DNA of 64,000 bases from UBA11574 sp964591175 (GTDB lineage Bacteria; Desulfobacterota; Desulfobacteria; Desulfobacterales; UBA11574), in NCBI GenBank assembly GCA_964591175.1, contig CAZQAF010000001.1, positions 1 to 64,000 of the forward strand, given 5' to 3'. Below, piece by piece: positions 18,668-28,671 of the stretch; position 1 is the stretch's first letter; each line of letters begins with the position of its first letter. Below the pieces are notes generated by a model. It saw only the letters and a program-made list of their open reading frames with translations, was not told the DNA's origin and did no database searches. Made by a program: the position numbers and the translations under genes.

Positions 18668-18951
18668 ATATTGATAATCTCCATTTCACTGCCGATGATT
18701 TCGGCTAGATTGAGTTCTTCGACAAGGTTAAAGATTTTGTCTATCTTGGAGTTTATCACAGCCCGGTTATTGCCGACAAGGGCAAAACCGATCATGGCGC
18801 GTTGATAGATATCGTTGGATCCGACTTCGGCAACCGAGACATTAAAATGGTTGCGCAACTGGCTGATAATCGATTTTACAATTTTTCTTTTGGCCTTTAG
18901 AGAACGACACTCATGCAGCCTGAACGTGACAATACCTAGACCGGCCACCAT
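18664..18951 (-). CDS. DUF503 family protein (YlxP-like)
   Basis: A 95-residue protein beginning MVAGLGIVTFRLHECRSLKAKR, the conserved opening of DUF503. The family sits next to rbfA in many genomes and is suspected to help ribosome assembly or RNA handling; its function is not established. The start at 18951 is chosen because GAGGGG precedes it; an upstream ATG at 18999 lacks this support. It overlaps rbfA by four bases. Confidence 0.88.
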   Translation of the reverse strand: MVAGLGIVTFRLHECRSLKAKRKIVKSIISQLRNHFNVSVAEVGSNDIYQRAMIGFALVGNNRAVINSKIDKIFNLVEELNLAEIIGSEMEIINI

Positions 18952-19041
18952 GATCCCCTCACTCGATACATCAAACGCTTTGGTTTTATGTTGCCACAAA
19001 ATATTTTAAGTTTACAAATTAAAAAATCCAGATACCCATGG

Positions 19042-21696
19042 CTATTCGACTTCAGGCCTTATTTCTTCCACGTAGAAACATTCGATGACGTCGCCGAGTT
19101 TGATGTCATTGTAATTTTTAATGACGATGCCGCATTCATAACCGCTTTGAACTTCTTTTACATCGTCTTTGAAATGACGAAGGGAAGCGATCTTGCCTTC
19201 ATAAGTGACAACCCAGTCTCTGAGTATGCGGGCAATCTGTCCGCGCTCGATTTTACCCTCTGTGACATAACAACCGGCAACAGCCCCGATTTTGGGGACA
19301 TGGAACACTTCTCTCACTTCGGCTTTACCCAGAATGCGCTCTTCAAACGTAGAGGACATCATGCCGACAATGGCATTCTTGATATCATTGATGACATTAT
19401 AAATAATGTTGTAAAACCGGATATCCACATTTTCCTCGTTGGCAAGCGCCTGAACTTTGGAACTGGGACGGACATTGAAGCCGATAATGATCGCGTCCGA
19501 TACGGTTGCAAGGGAAATATCCGATTCATTCAAAGCGCCCGTCGCCGAATGAATCACATTGATCTTGACTTCCTCATTGGAAAGCTTGGTTAACGCATCC
19601 GAAAGGGCTTCGATGGAACCATGCACATCGGCCTTGATGATGAGATTCAGATCTTTAACCTCATTTTCCTGCATTTTTTCGTAAAGCTTTTCAAGGCTTA
19701 ACCTGCTGGTCTTGGCAAGTTCCCTTGATCGCTGTTTCTGGGTCCGATGCAAACTGACTTGTTTTGCATTTTTCTCGTCCGACAATGCCACCAACTCATC
19801 TCCTGAATTGGGGACACCCGAAAGACCGATGATTTCAACGGGAATCGACGGGCCTGCAGATGATACCTGCCATCCTATGTCGTTCAAGAGGGCGCGAACT
19901 TTACCGTAATGAACCCCGCAAACCACTGCGTCGTGTATTTTTAAAGTGCCTTCCTTGACCAGAACCGTGGCAACAGGACCTCTCCCCGCATCCAGTTTGG
20001 CCTCAACAACATGTCCGACGGCGAGTTTTTCCGGATTGGCCTTCAGTTCCAGAATTTCCGCCTGTAACAGCACCATTTCGAGCAAATCGTCTATCCCGCG
20101 ATTTTCCTTGGCAGATACCTCTACAAAGATGGTATCGCCGCCCCAGTCTTCGGGCACGACACCGACCTCTGCAAGTTCTCTTTTGACCCGTTCCGGATTT
20201 GCATTTTGCTTGTCGATTTTATTAACCGCTACGATAACCGGAACTTTTGCGGCCCTGGAATGGTTGATGGCCTCTATGGTTTGAGGCATGACACCATCGT
20301 CGGCGGCAACGACAAGAATGACCAAATCGGTAACCTTTGCCCCGCGGGAACGCATCTCGGTAAACGCTTCATGGCCCGGGGTATCCAAGAAGACGATTTG
20401 ACCTTTGTCTGTATCGACATTGTAGGCGCCGATATGCTGCGTGATTCCGCCGGCTTCATTTTCCGTAATTCTGGTTTTACGAATAACGTCAAGAAGAGAT
20501 GTTTTGCCGTGATCCACATGGCCCATGATGGTCACCACAGGGGGCCTGGAGATGAGTTTGTCGGGGTCATCCGTTTCTACTTTCAGGACGGACTGTTCTT
20601 CAAAGGAGGCGTTTTCGAGCTCATAGTCGAATTCAGAGGCAACCATCGCAGCGGTGTCAAAATCGATGATCTGATTCACCGTCACCATAACGCCGAGGTC
20701 CATCAATTTTTTAATCATTTCATTGGCTTTAATGCCCATACGTTTGGCCAGATCGGACAGGGCGATGGCGTCGTCGATTTTGATTCTGCGTTTAATGGCC
20801 TTGGGCACCGTAATCTGAGGTTTTTGTAAGGGGCCTGCTGCTTTTCCCTTAACGGACTTTCGACCCTTGCGGCCCCGATGCCCCTTGGTATAAAGATCCG
20901 CTCCTTCCACAACCTCTTTTTTACGAAAGGAAATCTTTTTCTTGAAAAACTTCCGGTCCGTCACGGGTTCGTCAGGTTTTTTACCCCATTTTTTCTTTGC
21001 CTTTTTCGTTTCTTTGGCAGACTCATCTTCGGCGGATGTTTTGGCTGCAGGCTGTTTTTTAACTTCCTTTTCAGGTTCGACGCCCCGATCCTCTTCGATC
21101 TCAGGCGCCTTTTTCTTCGGAGGCGGCGAAACCGGCATCTTTATGATTTTTGCCGGTGTGTCTTTTTTACGTTTTCTGACGGCTTTTTTCGGTGTTAATT
21201 TTTTAACGACAACCGGTTTTTCACCTTCGGGTTCCGCTTTTGCAGCATCGGATGGCGGGGCGCCAGCTTCCGAAACTTCGGCTGTTTTTGCTGCTTCTTG
21301 TTCTTTGTTCTCGGCTCCCGGAACGGCTTTCTTTTCCGGCGCCGGGGTTTCTTTTTCAAGGACGGGTTCCTTGGGTTCAGCAGCCTTATCAGATGGTGGC
21401 TCGGCAGCTTCTGCTTCTTCCTCGGGTGATTCCGGTTCCGCGACGGTCTTTGTTTCAACCGGCTCCGGACGCACGGGTTTTCTGCGTCTTCTGATCAGTG
21501 TCGGTTTTATACGCGTTTCTTCGACCTCCTTTGCCGGCGAACCTCGAAGATTTCGTTTAATCGTGTCCACTGTGTCATCATCCAGAGAACTCATATGGCT
21601 TTTTGCTTCAATATCCATATCCTGTAACTTGTCGAGCAACATTTTATTCGTCATGTTAAGATCTCTGGCAAGCTCATATATTCTGATCTTTGCCAT
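19042..21696 (-). CDS. infB: Translation initiation factor IF-2
   Basis: An 884-residue GTPase that brings initiator tRNA to the 30S subunit. The IF2 N-terminal domain (MAKIRIYELARDLNM) is followed by a long linker rich in Glu, Lys, Pro and Ala (about 60-290), then a second N-domain (LSDLAKRMGIKANEMIKKL). The G domain has GHVDHGKTS, DTPGHEAFT and NKID, and the beta-barrel and C-terminal domains follow. The start at 21696 is supported by AGGGGG; an earlier in-frame start at 21750 would add 18 residues. It lies between nusA and the DUF503 gene. Confidence 0.97.
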   Translation of the reverse strand: MAKIRIYELARDLNMTNKMLLDKLQDMDIEAKSHMSSLDDDTVDTIKRNLRGSPAKEVEETRIKPTLIRRRRKPVRPEPVETKTVAEPESPEEEAEAAEPPSDKAAEPKEPVLEKETPAPEKKAVPGAENKEQEAAKTAEVSEAGAPPSDAAKAEPEGEKPVVVKKLTPKKAVRKRKKDTPAKIIKMPVSPPPKKKAPEIEEDRGVEPEKEVKKQPAAKTSAEDESAKETKKAKKKWGKKPDEPVTDRKFFKKKISFRKKEVVEGADLYTKGHRGRKGRKSVKGKAAGPLQKPQITVPKAIKRRIKIDDAIALSDLAKRMGIKANEMIKKLMDLGVMVTVNQIIDFDTAAMVASEFDYELENASFEEQSVLKVETDDPDKLISRPPVVTIMGHVDHGKTSLLDVIRKTRITENEAGGITQHIGAYNVDTDKGQIVFLDTPGHEAFTEMRSRGAKVTDLVILVVAADDGVMPQTIEAINHSRAAKVPVIVAVNKIDKQNANPERVKRELAEVGVVPEDWGGDTIFVEVSAKENRGIDDLLEMVLLQAEILELKANPEKLAVGHVVEAKLDAGRGPVATVLVKEGTLKIHDAVVCGVHYGKVRALLNDIGWQVSSAGPSIPVEIIGLSGVPNSGDELVALSDEKNAKQVSLHRTQKQRSRELAKTSRLSLEKLYEKMQENEVKDLNLIIKADVHGSIEALSDALTKLSNEEVKINVIHSATGALNESDISLATVSDAIIIGFNVRPSSKVQALANEENVDIRFYNIIYNVINDIKNAIVGMMSSTFEERILGKAEVREVFHVPKIGAVAGCYVTEGKIERGQIARILRDWVVTYEGKIASLRHFKDDVKEVQSGYECGIVIKNYNDIKLGDVIECFYVEEIRPEVE

Positions 21697-21807
21697 TAAA
21701 CCCCCTGTTGTGTTTATTGGTAGCCCGTTTTGTATGCAAAGCCTTTGCAAAACATCTCATACGGCAAATGGTTTTCTATCCGTTACCTGAACGATTATCC
21801 TTATTCT

Positions 21808-23226
21808 TTATTCTTTAGCGGAATCCGCTGCATCCTGGCCATCCGACAGTATCGTTTGCTCAGGCAAATCCTCATCTCGGCCTGTCGCGTCGTCCGGGAC
21901 GGTTTGCGAATCCGAGACATCTGCCGCCTCGACGTCCTCTTCTTTTTCCGATATCACATCTTCTTTGGAAGTTTCATCGCCGTGTTCCGTGTTTGGTATA
22001 TAATTCCTGGCAGCTTCAATCAGTTGCAGGGCTTTTTCCTCGGTAATATCTCTGATTTGGGCCAGATCTTCTACAGAGGCTTTGCCGAGTTCATCTGCGG
22101 AAAAAAAGCCCTTTTCATAGAGTGCATCCGCCAAACTGATGCCGACATCCGGCAGGGATATCAAAGAATCATATCCGTATTGCATGGCTTCGCTGTATCG
22201 TGTCTCGCTGATGACATCAAGGTGCCATCTGGTCAATTTTGAAGCGAGCCGTACATTTTGCCCTTTTTTCCCGATGGCGATGGAGAGAAATTCATCAGGG
22301 ACGATGACTTCCATGGAGCTGTTTTCTTCATCAATAATCACCCTGGAAATTTCCGCAGGTGCAAGGGCGTTGCACACAAATTTTGCAGGATCGATGTGAT
22401 ACGGGATGATATCTATTTTTTCCCCTTTAAGTTCCTGAACGACGTTTTGTACCCGGCTGCCTTTCATTCCGACACAGGCGCCGACAGGGTCTATATCGGA
22501 ATCGTTTGAGGTCACCGCGATTTTTGCTCTGATGCCGGGTTCGCGGGTTGCGCCGATAATGGTAACGATTCCCTCATTTATTTCAGGCACTTCTGTTTTG
22601 AAAAGGGCGATCAGAAAGTCCGGATGCGTCCTGGACAGAACAATTTGCGGACCCCGCGTATCATACAGGACATCGATGATGTACGCCCTCATGCGGTCCC
22701 CCCGTCGGTAAGATTCCTTGGGAATCTGTTCGCGGGAAGGAAGGATTCCTTCTGTATGACCGAGATTGACAATGATATCGTTTCGATCAAAACGTTGAAC
22801 GATTCCGTTGATGATTTCACCCTTTCGGTCAATAAAACTCGAGTACACGGCATCTCTTTCCGCATCTTTCATTTTTTGAATAATGACTTGCTTGGCGGAC
22901 TGAGCAGCGATACGACCAAAGGTGGAGGTATCCATTTTGGTTCCGAGGCTGTCGCCCACTTCACAATCCGGATCGAGCTTTCGCGCCTCTTTGAGGCTGA
23001 TTTGCAAATCCGGCTCTGTAACGGTTTCGGCAACATCCTTGAACTGAAAAACCTCTATTTCACCGGTTGATTCATTGTATTGAACTTCAATGTCGACATT
23101 GGCACCGAATTTTTTTCTCGCGGCAGATCCCAATGCTTCCTCAAGGGCCTTGATCAGAATCTCACGATTAATGCCTTTATCTCGACTGACTTGTTCAACA
23201 ACACGTTTGATATCTGTGATAAGCAT
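21808..23226 (-). CDS. nusA: Transcription termination/antitermination factor NusA
   Basis: A 472-residue RNA polymerase-binding factor. It has the N-terminal NTD (about 1-130), an S1 domain (GIVQRFDRNDIIVNLGHTEGILP), two KH domains (GACVGMKGSRVQNVVQEL and AIGKKGQNVRLASKL) and a C-terminal helix-hairpin-helix region (SLPDVGISLADALYEKG). An acidic tail follows. The ATG at 23226 is preceded by GGAGAAAATGG. It lies between rimP and infB, the classic order. Confidence 0.97.
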   Translation of the reverse strand: MLITDIKRVVEQVSRDKGINREILIKALEEALGSAARKKFGANVDIEVQYNESTGEIEVFQFKDVAETVTEPDLQISLKEARKLDPDCEVGDSLGTKMDTSTFGRIAAQSAKQVIIQKMKDAERDAVYSSFIDRKGEIINGIVQRFDRNDIIVNLGHTEGILPSREQIPKESYRRGDRMRAYIIDVLYDTRGPQIVLSRTHPDFLIALFKTEVPEINEGIVTIIGATREPGIRAKIAVTSNDSDIDPVGACVGMKGSRVQNVVQELKGEKIDIIPYHIDPAKFVCNALAPAEISRVIIDEENSSMEVIVPDEFLSIAIGKKGQNVRLASKLTRWHLDVISETRYSEAMQYGYDSLISLPDVGISLADALYEKGFFSADELGKASVEDLAQIRDITEEKALQLIEAARNYIPNTEHGDETSKEDVISEKEEDVEAADVSDSQTVPDDATGRDEDLPEQTILSDGQDAADSAKE

Positions 23227-23279
23227 CCATTTTCTCCACTATTGTGTATTTGCAATCATAAGCCGGGTGCACACCATTC

Positions 23280-23816
23280 TCAATGAGAACTTTCCGAGAG
23301 ACGCGCCGTCAGGATTTCCTGATACGGAATCGCCACGGTTCGGTCTCCCATTGAAACGCTGACCATATCTTCGGATATCCCCAGCAAAATACCGCTGATT
23401 TTTTTTTTGCCGTCAACAAGGGAAGCGGCTTTGATGATGATCCGGTTCCCTTTGAATCGATCAAAGTCGCGCTTTTTCCCCAGCGGCCGATTCGGCCCCG
23501 GCGATGACACCTCCAGATTATAGGGTCCTGCGTCTTCCAGAAAAACATCCAGTAAGTCACTGGACTGGCGACTGATATTGGTACAATCGTCCAGGGTCAC
23601 GCCGCCGGGGCTGTCGATATAAAGGCGAAGTATCCTTCCTCCAGCCTCACGTTGACACTCGACATGCACCAGTTCTATTCCCTCTGCCGTACAGAGCGGA
23701 TCCAAGACGTTTTTTACCCGGACGATCATTTTTTTCAAATTGTCCGGCGACCAGGTATTTTGTTCCCGGTGTTCGGTTTTTGAGCTGTCGCTTTTTTTAC
23801 TTTTTTTGGGTTTCAA
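23280..23816 (-). CDS. rimP: Ribosome maturation factor RimP
   Basis: A 178-residue protein required for 30S assembly. Core motifs are GIELVHVECQREAGGRILRL, DSPGGVTLDDC, LEVSSPGPNRPL and a C-terminal Sm-like barrel ending in IPYQEILTARL. The N-terminal 25 residues are a lysine-rich, probably disordered extension. The frame begins with TTG at 23816, with only a weak ribosome binding site; the next ATG would remove 29 residues and leave a core that is still plausible. It is the first gene of the nusA cluster. Confidence 0.92.
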   Translation of the reverse strand: MKPKKSKKSDSSKTEHREQNTWSPDNLKKMIVRVKNVLDPLCTAEGIELVHVECQREAGGRILRLYIDSPGGVTLDDCTNISRQSSDLLDVFLEDAGPYNLEVSSPGPNRPLGKKRDFDRFKGNRIIIKAASLVDGKKKISGILLGISEDMVSVSMGDRTVAIPYQEILTARLSESSH

Positions 23817-23867
23817 CGGTCTTCTACCAATCTAATCTAAAAAAACAACAATGGGTCTAAAAAAAAG

Positions 23868-23895
23868 CAAAAACGGGCTGTCGCCCGTTTTTTTT
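23868..23895 (-). terminator. Intrinsic terminator downstream of tRNA-Gly
   Basis: AAACGGGC and GCCCGTTT form an 8-bp stem around the loop TGTC. On the minus strand the stem is followed by TTTTTGC and a further run of T, and on the plus strand by eight T, so it could work in both directions. It lies between the tRNA-Gly gene and rimP, both on the minus strand, and should separate their transcripts. Confidence 0.8.
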
Positions 23896-24082
23896 CTCAT
23901 ACAGGTAGATCTCTATGGTGGATTGAAAAGCTTTACCTGTTCATTTAATGACCCATGAGAGAAAAATTAAATCCAAATCACACCCACATTCCCAGAACCT
24001 GCGTTCAGCAACGAGACCTTGAAACTGATCGAACATAAGCATTCTTCAAAAGTCCCGCAACCTACTCAAAGGCGACCTTTAA

Positions 24083-24157
24083 TGGAGCGGGCAACGAGAT
24101 TTGAACTCGCGACTCCAAGCTTGGGAAGCTTGTACTCTACCACTGAGTTATGCCCGC
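24083..24157 (-). tRNA. tRNA-Gly (anticodon CCC)
   Basis: The minus strand gives a complete cloverleaf. The acceptor stem is GCGGGCA with TGCCCGC, the D-arm holds AGTGGTAGAG, and the anticodon stem CAAGC/GCTTG encloses the loop TTCCCAA (anticodon CCC, codon GGG). The T-arm has GAGTTCAAATCTC. The CCA end is encoded (TGG at 24083-24085 on the plus strand). There is no variable-arm insertion. Confidence 0.95.
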
Positions 24158-24285
24158 TCTTCAAAAAAAATAAGCTATTACAAATGATTTGCAATGTCAA
24201 TAATTTTCAATAACATTTGATGAATTCGCAAAAATTCGAATACATCAGGTTCTTGGTGTTTAGTGTTTCGTATAAAAAAGAGAGG

Positions 24286-24633
24286 TTAAGCTAATAGGTC
24301 TTTGATTTTTTGAAGTTCTGCGGCGATTTCTTGAAGAATATCGGCGGAAGGCGATTCTTTTTCCGCCGGAGACTGCGCTTTCAAATATTGTTTGGCGCCT
24401 TGAATGGTAAATTTTTTTTCATATAAAAGATGTTTGATCCACAAAATCAGTTCCACATCTTTTTTCCGGTACAATCTCTGTCCCGAAGGGGTTCGTTTGG
24501 GATTTATTTTCTTGAATTCGGACTCCCAGAATCTTAATACATACGCCGGCACGCCGACGATTGAACTGACTTCTCCGACCTTGAAATATAACTTATCCGG
24601 CAATTCTTTATGACAGGACGGTTTGTTTTGCAT
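24286..24633 (-). CDS. MerR-type HTH transcriptional regulator
   Basis: A 115-residue protein with a winged-helix MerR DNA-binding domain at residues 13-85: YFKVGEVSSIVGVPAYVLRFWE, then PKRTPSGQRLYRKKDVELI. A short coiled-coil-like tail follows. No effector domain or cysteine metal site is visible. A small MerR-like gene directly after pheT is common in Gram-negative bacteria (19 bases separate them here), and its target is not known. No strong ribosome binding site precedes the ATG, so it may rely on read-through from pheT. Confidence 0.85.
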   Translation of the reverse strand: MQNKPSCHKELPDKLYFKVGEVSSIVGVPAYVLRFWESEFKKINPKRTPSGQRLYRKKDVELILWIKHLLYEKKFTIQGAKQYLKAQSPAEKESPSADILQEIAAELQKIKDLLA

Positions 24634-24652
24634 TTTTATGCGTCAAGAGCGG

Positions 24653-27073
24653 TTATATGGCCGGCAAGGTTGCATCAAAGGTTTTCATGAGCCGGGCCGT
24701 GATGTTTTTATGAATATCATTGACTCGGTTATCTTCCAAGGTTTCTTGTGAAGATCTGTAGGTCACTCTCAAAGAAACACTCTTTTTTCCCTTTGGAATC
24801 GGATTGCCTGCAAAAACGTCAAACAGATGCAGATTTTCCACCAGTTCCTCTTGGAACGATTCAACGCTGTAAATAATTTTATATGTTTCAATGTCATTGT
24901 CAATAATAAGCGTGATATCTCTCGATGTTGCCGGGAATTTTGGAATGGGACGGGCGGATTTTGCGTCCGGAATGGATTGAACCAGCCGGTCGAGGTCGAG
25001 TTCAAATATAAAAGCCGCTTGCTTCAAATCGTAATTGCGAATCACCTTGGGGGCAACCTCCCCAACCAGGCCCACGGGTTCATTTTCGTTGATAATCTGC
25101 GCTGTATGGCCGGGTTTTGTATAAAAACACGATGCTGCCGGCATTCGGGTAAATGCGGCATTTACGATACCGATGTTTTTTAACAGCTCTTCGACAATGC
25201 CTTTCATATCAAAAAAATCACACGCGACCTCTTTTGAAGACCAGGTCGAATCGATTCTATTTCCGGTCCAAAGCCCGGTGATCATCTCGACTTCATCCGG
25301 CTGGCGGTCTGTTTTGCCGGTGTGAAAGAAGGCATGACCGATTTCAAAAATTTTAAGATTCTTGTTTTGCTGTGACAGATTGTATTTCATCGTTTGAAGA
25401 AGCCCCGGGATTAAAGAGGTGCGCATCACCGACTGGTCTTCTGAAATTGGGTTGAGAATATGGACCAGGTTTCTTTTGGGATCCTCGGCCGGGAGCTCGA
25501 GATGATCGCAGGATTGCTGGCTGATAAAACTGTAATTGATGGCTTCACTGAACCCCAGCCCGGTCATCATCGTTTTTATCCGGTATCTGGACTCGATTTT
25601 TTTATCCGGGTGCCGGGCATCGGCCGGAATCAGCGGAAACGTCGTTTCGATGTTATTGTAACCGAACAGACGGGCGATTTCTTCTGTAATATCTTCAAAT
25701 CTTGCGATATCGACCCTGAAGGAAGGCGGTGTCACCCGAAACCTGTCCGGATCTATTTTTTCGACGTCAAACTCGATGGAATCCAAATAATCCTCTATGG
25801 CCTTGTCGTCCAGTCGGGTGCCCAGATGCCGATTCAACCGCCCGATGTTCACCTCGACGGTCTTTCCGGAAACGGGGGACGGGTATTCATCGATGATGCC
25901 TTGAATGCATTTACCGCCGCCGATGTCGACAATCAGCTCCAAAGCCCGTTTTAACGCCGCGACGGTGCCGCCGGGATCCACACCGCGCTCGAAACGGTGA
26001 GAAGCATCCGTGCTCAATCCTGTTTTTTTGGATGTTTTTCGAATGCAGACCGGATCGAAATAGGCGCTTTCAAGCAGGATGTTGGTTGTGGCGTCTTCAA
26101 TTTCCGAATTGAGCCCGCCCATGACCCCTGCAAGGGCTACTGGTTTTTCGCCATCGCAAATCATCAGCATTTCCGGATCGAGACGGCGTTCTTTCCCATC
26201 CAGGGTGACAAACGTTTCGTTTTCCCGGGCTGTCCGGACGACGATTCGATTCTCGGCAAGGCGATCGCAGTCAAAGGCATGCAGGGGTTGCCCGGTTTCC
26301 ATCATGACGAAGTTGGTAATATCCACAATATTGTTGATCGGTTTTAGACCCACCGACATCAACCGGTCCTGAAGCCAGAAGGGAGAAGGCTTAACGGCGA
26401 TATCGAAAACGAGACCGGCGGCATATCTCGGACAGAGGTCGGTGTCCAGCAGGGTTACGGAAGTGCGATCGGCGATGTCGTCGGTCGATTCCGGCAGAGA
26501 AATTTCAGGGTATCTCACTTTTTTGCCGGACAGCGCGGCCACTTCACGGGCGATCCCGATGATGCTGAGGCAGTCCGGCCGGTTGGGCGTCAGGTCGATT
26601 TCCAGCACCGGGTCCGAGAGTCCCAGGGCTTTATTCAGCGAATCACCTTCGGACAGGCGACCGTTCAGTTCCATAATCCCGCTTCCGTTGTCTCCGAGCC
26701 CCAACTCGAGCTCGCTGCAGAGCATTCCTTCCGAGGTTTTTCCGCGAATGGTGCTTTTTTCAAGAACGATGCCCCTGGGGAACACCGTGCCCGGAAGCGC
26801 GCACGGCGCAAGCATATCCGTTTTGACATTCGGCGCGCCGCAAACCACGGGAATGATACTGGCCCCGATATTTACATCGCAAAGTTTTAACGTGTCGGCG
26901 TTGGGGTGGGGGGTCACATTGACGATCCGGCCCACGCGAACAGTGTTTAACTGTTCGTACCGGTCCGATACGGCTTCGACTTCAAGACCGGCCATGGTAA
27001 GGGCGTCCGCCAATTCATCGACGCTCAGGTTCAGATCCACATATGCCTGCAACCAGCTTAAACTGACCTTCAT
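24653..27073 (-). CDS. pheT: Phenylalanyl-tRNA synthetase beta subunit
   Basis: An 806-residue beta chain of the alpha2-beta2 enzyme that charges tRNA-Phe. It shows the EMAP-like tRNA-binding domain (VGRIVNVTPHPNADTLKLC, about 45-150), the B3/B4 editing region, the B5 domain, the catalytic-like core (SRYRIKTMMTGLGFSEAINYSF) and the C-terminal ferredoxin-fold anticodon-binding domain (FPATSRDITLIID). Length is normal. Its ATG is one base from the pheS stop, so the pair is translationally coupled. Confidence 0.97.
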   Translation of the reverse strand: MKVSLSWLQAYVDLNLSVDELADALTMAGLEVEAVSDRYEQLNTVRVGRIVNVTPHPNADTLKLCDVNIGASIIPVVCGAPNVKTDMLAPCALPGTVFPRGIVLEKSTIRGKTSEGMLCSELELGLGDNGSGIMELNGRLSEGDSLNKALGLSDPVLEIDLTPNRPDCLSIIGIAREVAALSGKKVRYPEISLPESTDDIADRTSVTLLDTDLCPRYAAGLVFDIAVKPSPFWLQDRLMSVGLKPINNIVDITNFVMMETGQPLHAFDCDRLAENRIVVRTARENETFVTLDGKERRLDPEMLMICDGEKPVALAGVMGGLNSEIEDATTNILLESAYFDPVCIRKTSKKTGLSTDASHRFERGVDPGGTVAALKRALELIVDIGGGKCIQGIIDEYPSPVSGKTVEVNIGRLNRHLGTRLDDKAIEDYLDSIEFDVEKIDPDRFRVTPPSFRVDIARFEDITEEIARLFGYNNIETTFPLIPADARHPDKKIESRYRIKTMMTGLGFSEAINYSFISQQSCDHLELPAEDPKRNLVHILNPISEDQSVMRTSLIPGLLQTMKYNLSQQNKNLKIFEIGHAFFHTGKTDRQPDEVEMITGLWTGNRIDSTWSSKEVACDFFDMKGIVEELLKNIGIVNAAFTRMPAASCFYTKPGHTAQIINENEPVGLVGEVAPKVIRNYDLKQAAFIFELDLDRLVQSIPDAKSARPIPKFPATSRDITLIIDNDIETYKIIYSVESFQEELVENLHLFDVFAGNPIPKGKKSVSLRVTYRSSQETLEDNRVNDIHKNITARLMKTFDATLPAI

Positions 27074-27074
27074 A

Positions 27075-28082
27075 TTAAAACTGCCTTAGAAATCTTAGAT
27101 CGTTTTCAAAATACTTACGGATGTCGTCGATACCGTATTTCAGCATGGCAATTCGTTCCACGCCCATCCCGAAAGCAAATCCGGAATAGCGGGTCGTGTC
27201 GTATCCGACATTTTCAAAGACGGCGGGGTGAACCATTCCCGAACCCAGCACTTCTATCCAGCCGGTGTTTGAACATACCCTGCACCCCGTCCCTTTGCAG
27301 ATCACGCAACGGATATCGACTTCGGCACTCGGTTCGGTAAAAGGGAAATAACTGGGCCGGAACCTTAAACCGGTTTCAGGGTCGAACATCTGATGGACAA
27401 AGGTGGTCAATATGCCTTTTAAATCCCCGAAGGATATATTCCTGTCAACCAGGAGCCCTTCCACCTGATGGAACATGGGGGTGTGCGTCAGGTCGGAGTC
27501 GCATCGGTAGACCTTGCCGGGAGCGACAATTCTCACCGGCGGTCGCTGCTTTTCCATGATTCGGGGTTGAGTCGGCGAGGTATGGGTTCTTAAAACAATG
27601 GCATTGGAAATATAAAACGTATCCTGCATATCCCGTGCAGGATGGTTTTGGGGGATATTCAGCGCTTCAAAATTATAATAATCGGTTTCAACCTCCGGGC
27701 CTTCGGCAACATCAAATCCCAGGCGGGTGAAAATGTCGCAGATTTTTTGGTTGATCTGGGTAATCGGATGTAAAGATCCTCTCGGCGTCACTCTTCCAGG
27801 GAGTGACACATCGATCCAATCATCGCTTTCCCGGGATGATGATTCAAGATGCATCAGGGTTTTTTTAAATAATGCATCCAGATTTTTTTTGGCTTCGTTT
27901 GCCTTTTTCCCCGCTTCCGGTCTGATTTGGGCGGGCAGGCTGGAAATGTTTCTTAAAAATTGAGTGACGGCTCCCTTTCGACCCAGGTATTTGATAGAAA
28001 TGGTTTTGACGTCTTCTGCATCGCGGGCGGATTCGAGTTCTTTCAGCGCTTCCCGATGAATCTGTTGTATTGTTTTTTCCAA
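27075..28082 (-). CDS. pheS: Phenylalanyl-tRNA synthetase alpha subunit
   Basis: About 335 residues. The class II catalytic core is complete: motif 2 region (GKVYRCDSDLTHTPMFHQVEGLLVD, with the conserved HxxxFHQ-like pattern) and motif 3 (GFAFGMGVERIAMLKYG). The N-terminal coiled coil (EKTIQQIHREALKEL) is also present. The open frame extends to 28199, but that would overlap rplT by 95 bases. No ATG lies between, so TTG at 28082 is the likeliest start and gives the usual N-terminus and length. Its ribosome binding site is poor, suggesting coupling to rplT. Confidence 0.93.
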   Translation of the reverse strand: MEKTIQQIHREALKELESARDAEDVKTISIKYLGRKGAVTQFLRNISSLPAQIRPEAGKKANEAKKNLDALFKKTLMHLESSSRESDDWIDVSLPGRVTPRGSLHPITQINQKICDIFTRLGFDVAEGPEVETDYYNFEALNIPQNHPARDMQDTFYISNAIVLRTHTSPTQPRIMEKQRPPVRIVAPGKVYRCDSDLTHTPMFHQVEGLLVDRNISFGDLKGILTTFVHQMFDPETGLRFRPSYFPFTEPSAEVDIRCVICKGTGCRVCSNTGWIEVLGSGMVHPAVFENVGYDTTRYSGFAFGMGVERIAMLKYGIDDIRKYFENDLRFLRQF

Positions 28083-28104
28083 TTTGGGGTCTATGTGTTT
28101 CGCG

Positions 28105-28455
28105 TTATAATTGTTCCGATGCCAGACCGGCGATTTGACGAAAACCCAATGGGTCGGATACCGCCAATTCAGCCAAAACTTTTCGGTCCAATTCAACACC
28201 GGCCAGCTTCAACCCGTGAATGAATTTGCTATAGGACAGATTATTCATGCGTGCCCCGGCATTAATTCTGGCAATCCAGAGTTTTCTGTAATCACGCTTG
28301 CGCGTCCTGCGATCCCGATATGCATACATGAGTGCTTTATCGACAGCATCTGCAGCCGTACGGAATAACTTGCTTCGTCCCCCACGATAGCCTTTGGCGA
28401 GTTTTAAAACTTTTTTCCTGCGCCTTCTTGCTTTGTAACCTCTTTTGATTCGCAT
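28105..28455 (-). CDS. rplT: 50S ribosomal protein L20
   Basis: A 116-residue L20, with the highly basic N-terminus (RIKRGYKARRRRKKVLKLAKGYRG) and the globular part LWIARINAGARMNNLSYSKFIHGL. L20 is needed for early 50S assembly and in many bacteria represses its own operon. It lies in the infC-rpmI-rplT-pheS-pheT order common in bacteria. Confidence 0.97.
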   Translation of the reverse strand: MRIKRGYKARRRRKKVLKLAKGYRGGRSKLFRTAADAVDKALMYAYRDRRTRKRDYRKLWIARINAGARMNNLSYSKFIHGLKLAGVELDRKVLAELAVSDPLGFRQIAGLASEQL

Positions 28456-28473
28456 ACCAATTCTCCTAATCCG

Positions 28474-28671
28474 TCATCCATTGGGAAGCAGCAGCTTAAG
28501 TGCTTTGACGTTGGTTTTATCGATAATATGACTTTTTCTTAACGTGCGTTTTCGCTTTGTGGTCTTTTTGGTCAAAATATGGTTTGCATGTGATTTTGAA
28601 AAAACATACTTACCGGTACCGGTTTTTTTAAATCGCTTTGCAGCGGCTCTATTTGTTTTTATTTTCGGCAT
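28474..28671 (-). CDS. rpmI: 50S ribosomal protein L35
   Basis: A 65-residue L35 starting MPKIKTNRAAAKRFKKTG, the conserved opening, with FSKSHANHILTKKTTKRKR in the middle. AGGACTGAAG precedes the ATG at 28671; an in-frame ATG at 28695 would add eight residues not typical of the family. About 210 bases separate it from infC. Confidence 0.96.
   Translation of the reverse strand: MPKIKTNRAAAKRFKKTGTGKYVFSKSHANHILTKKTTKRKRTLRKSHIIDKTNVKALKLLLPNG

Noticed and set aside
24019..24213. A 64-residue plus-strand frame over the tRNA-Gly gene
   Set aside because: The sequence is explained by the tRNA on the opposite strand.
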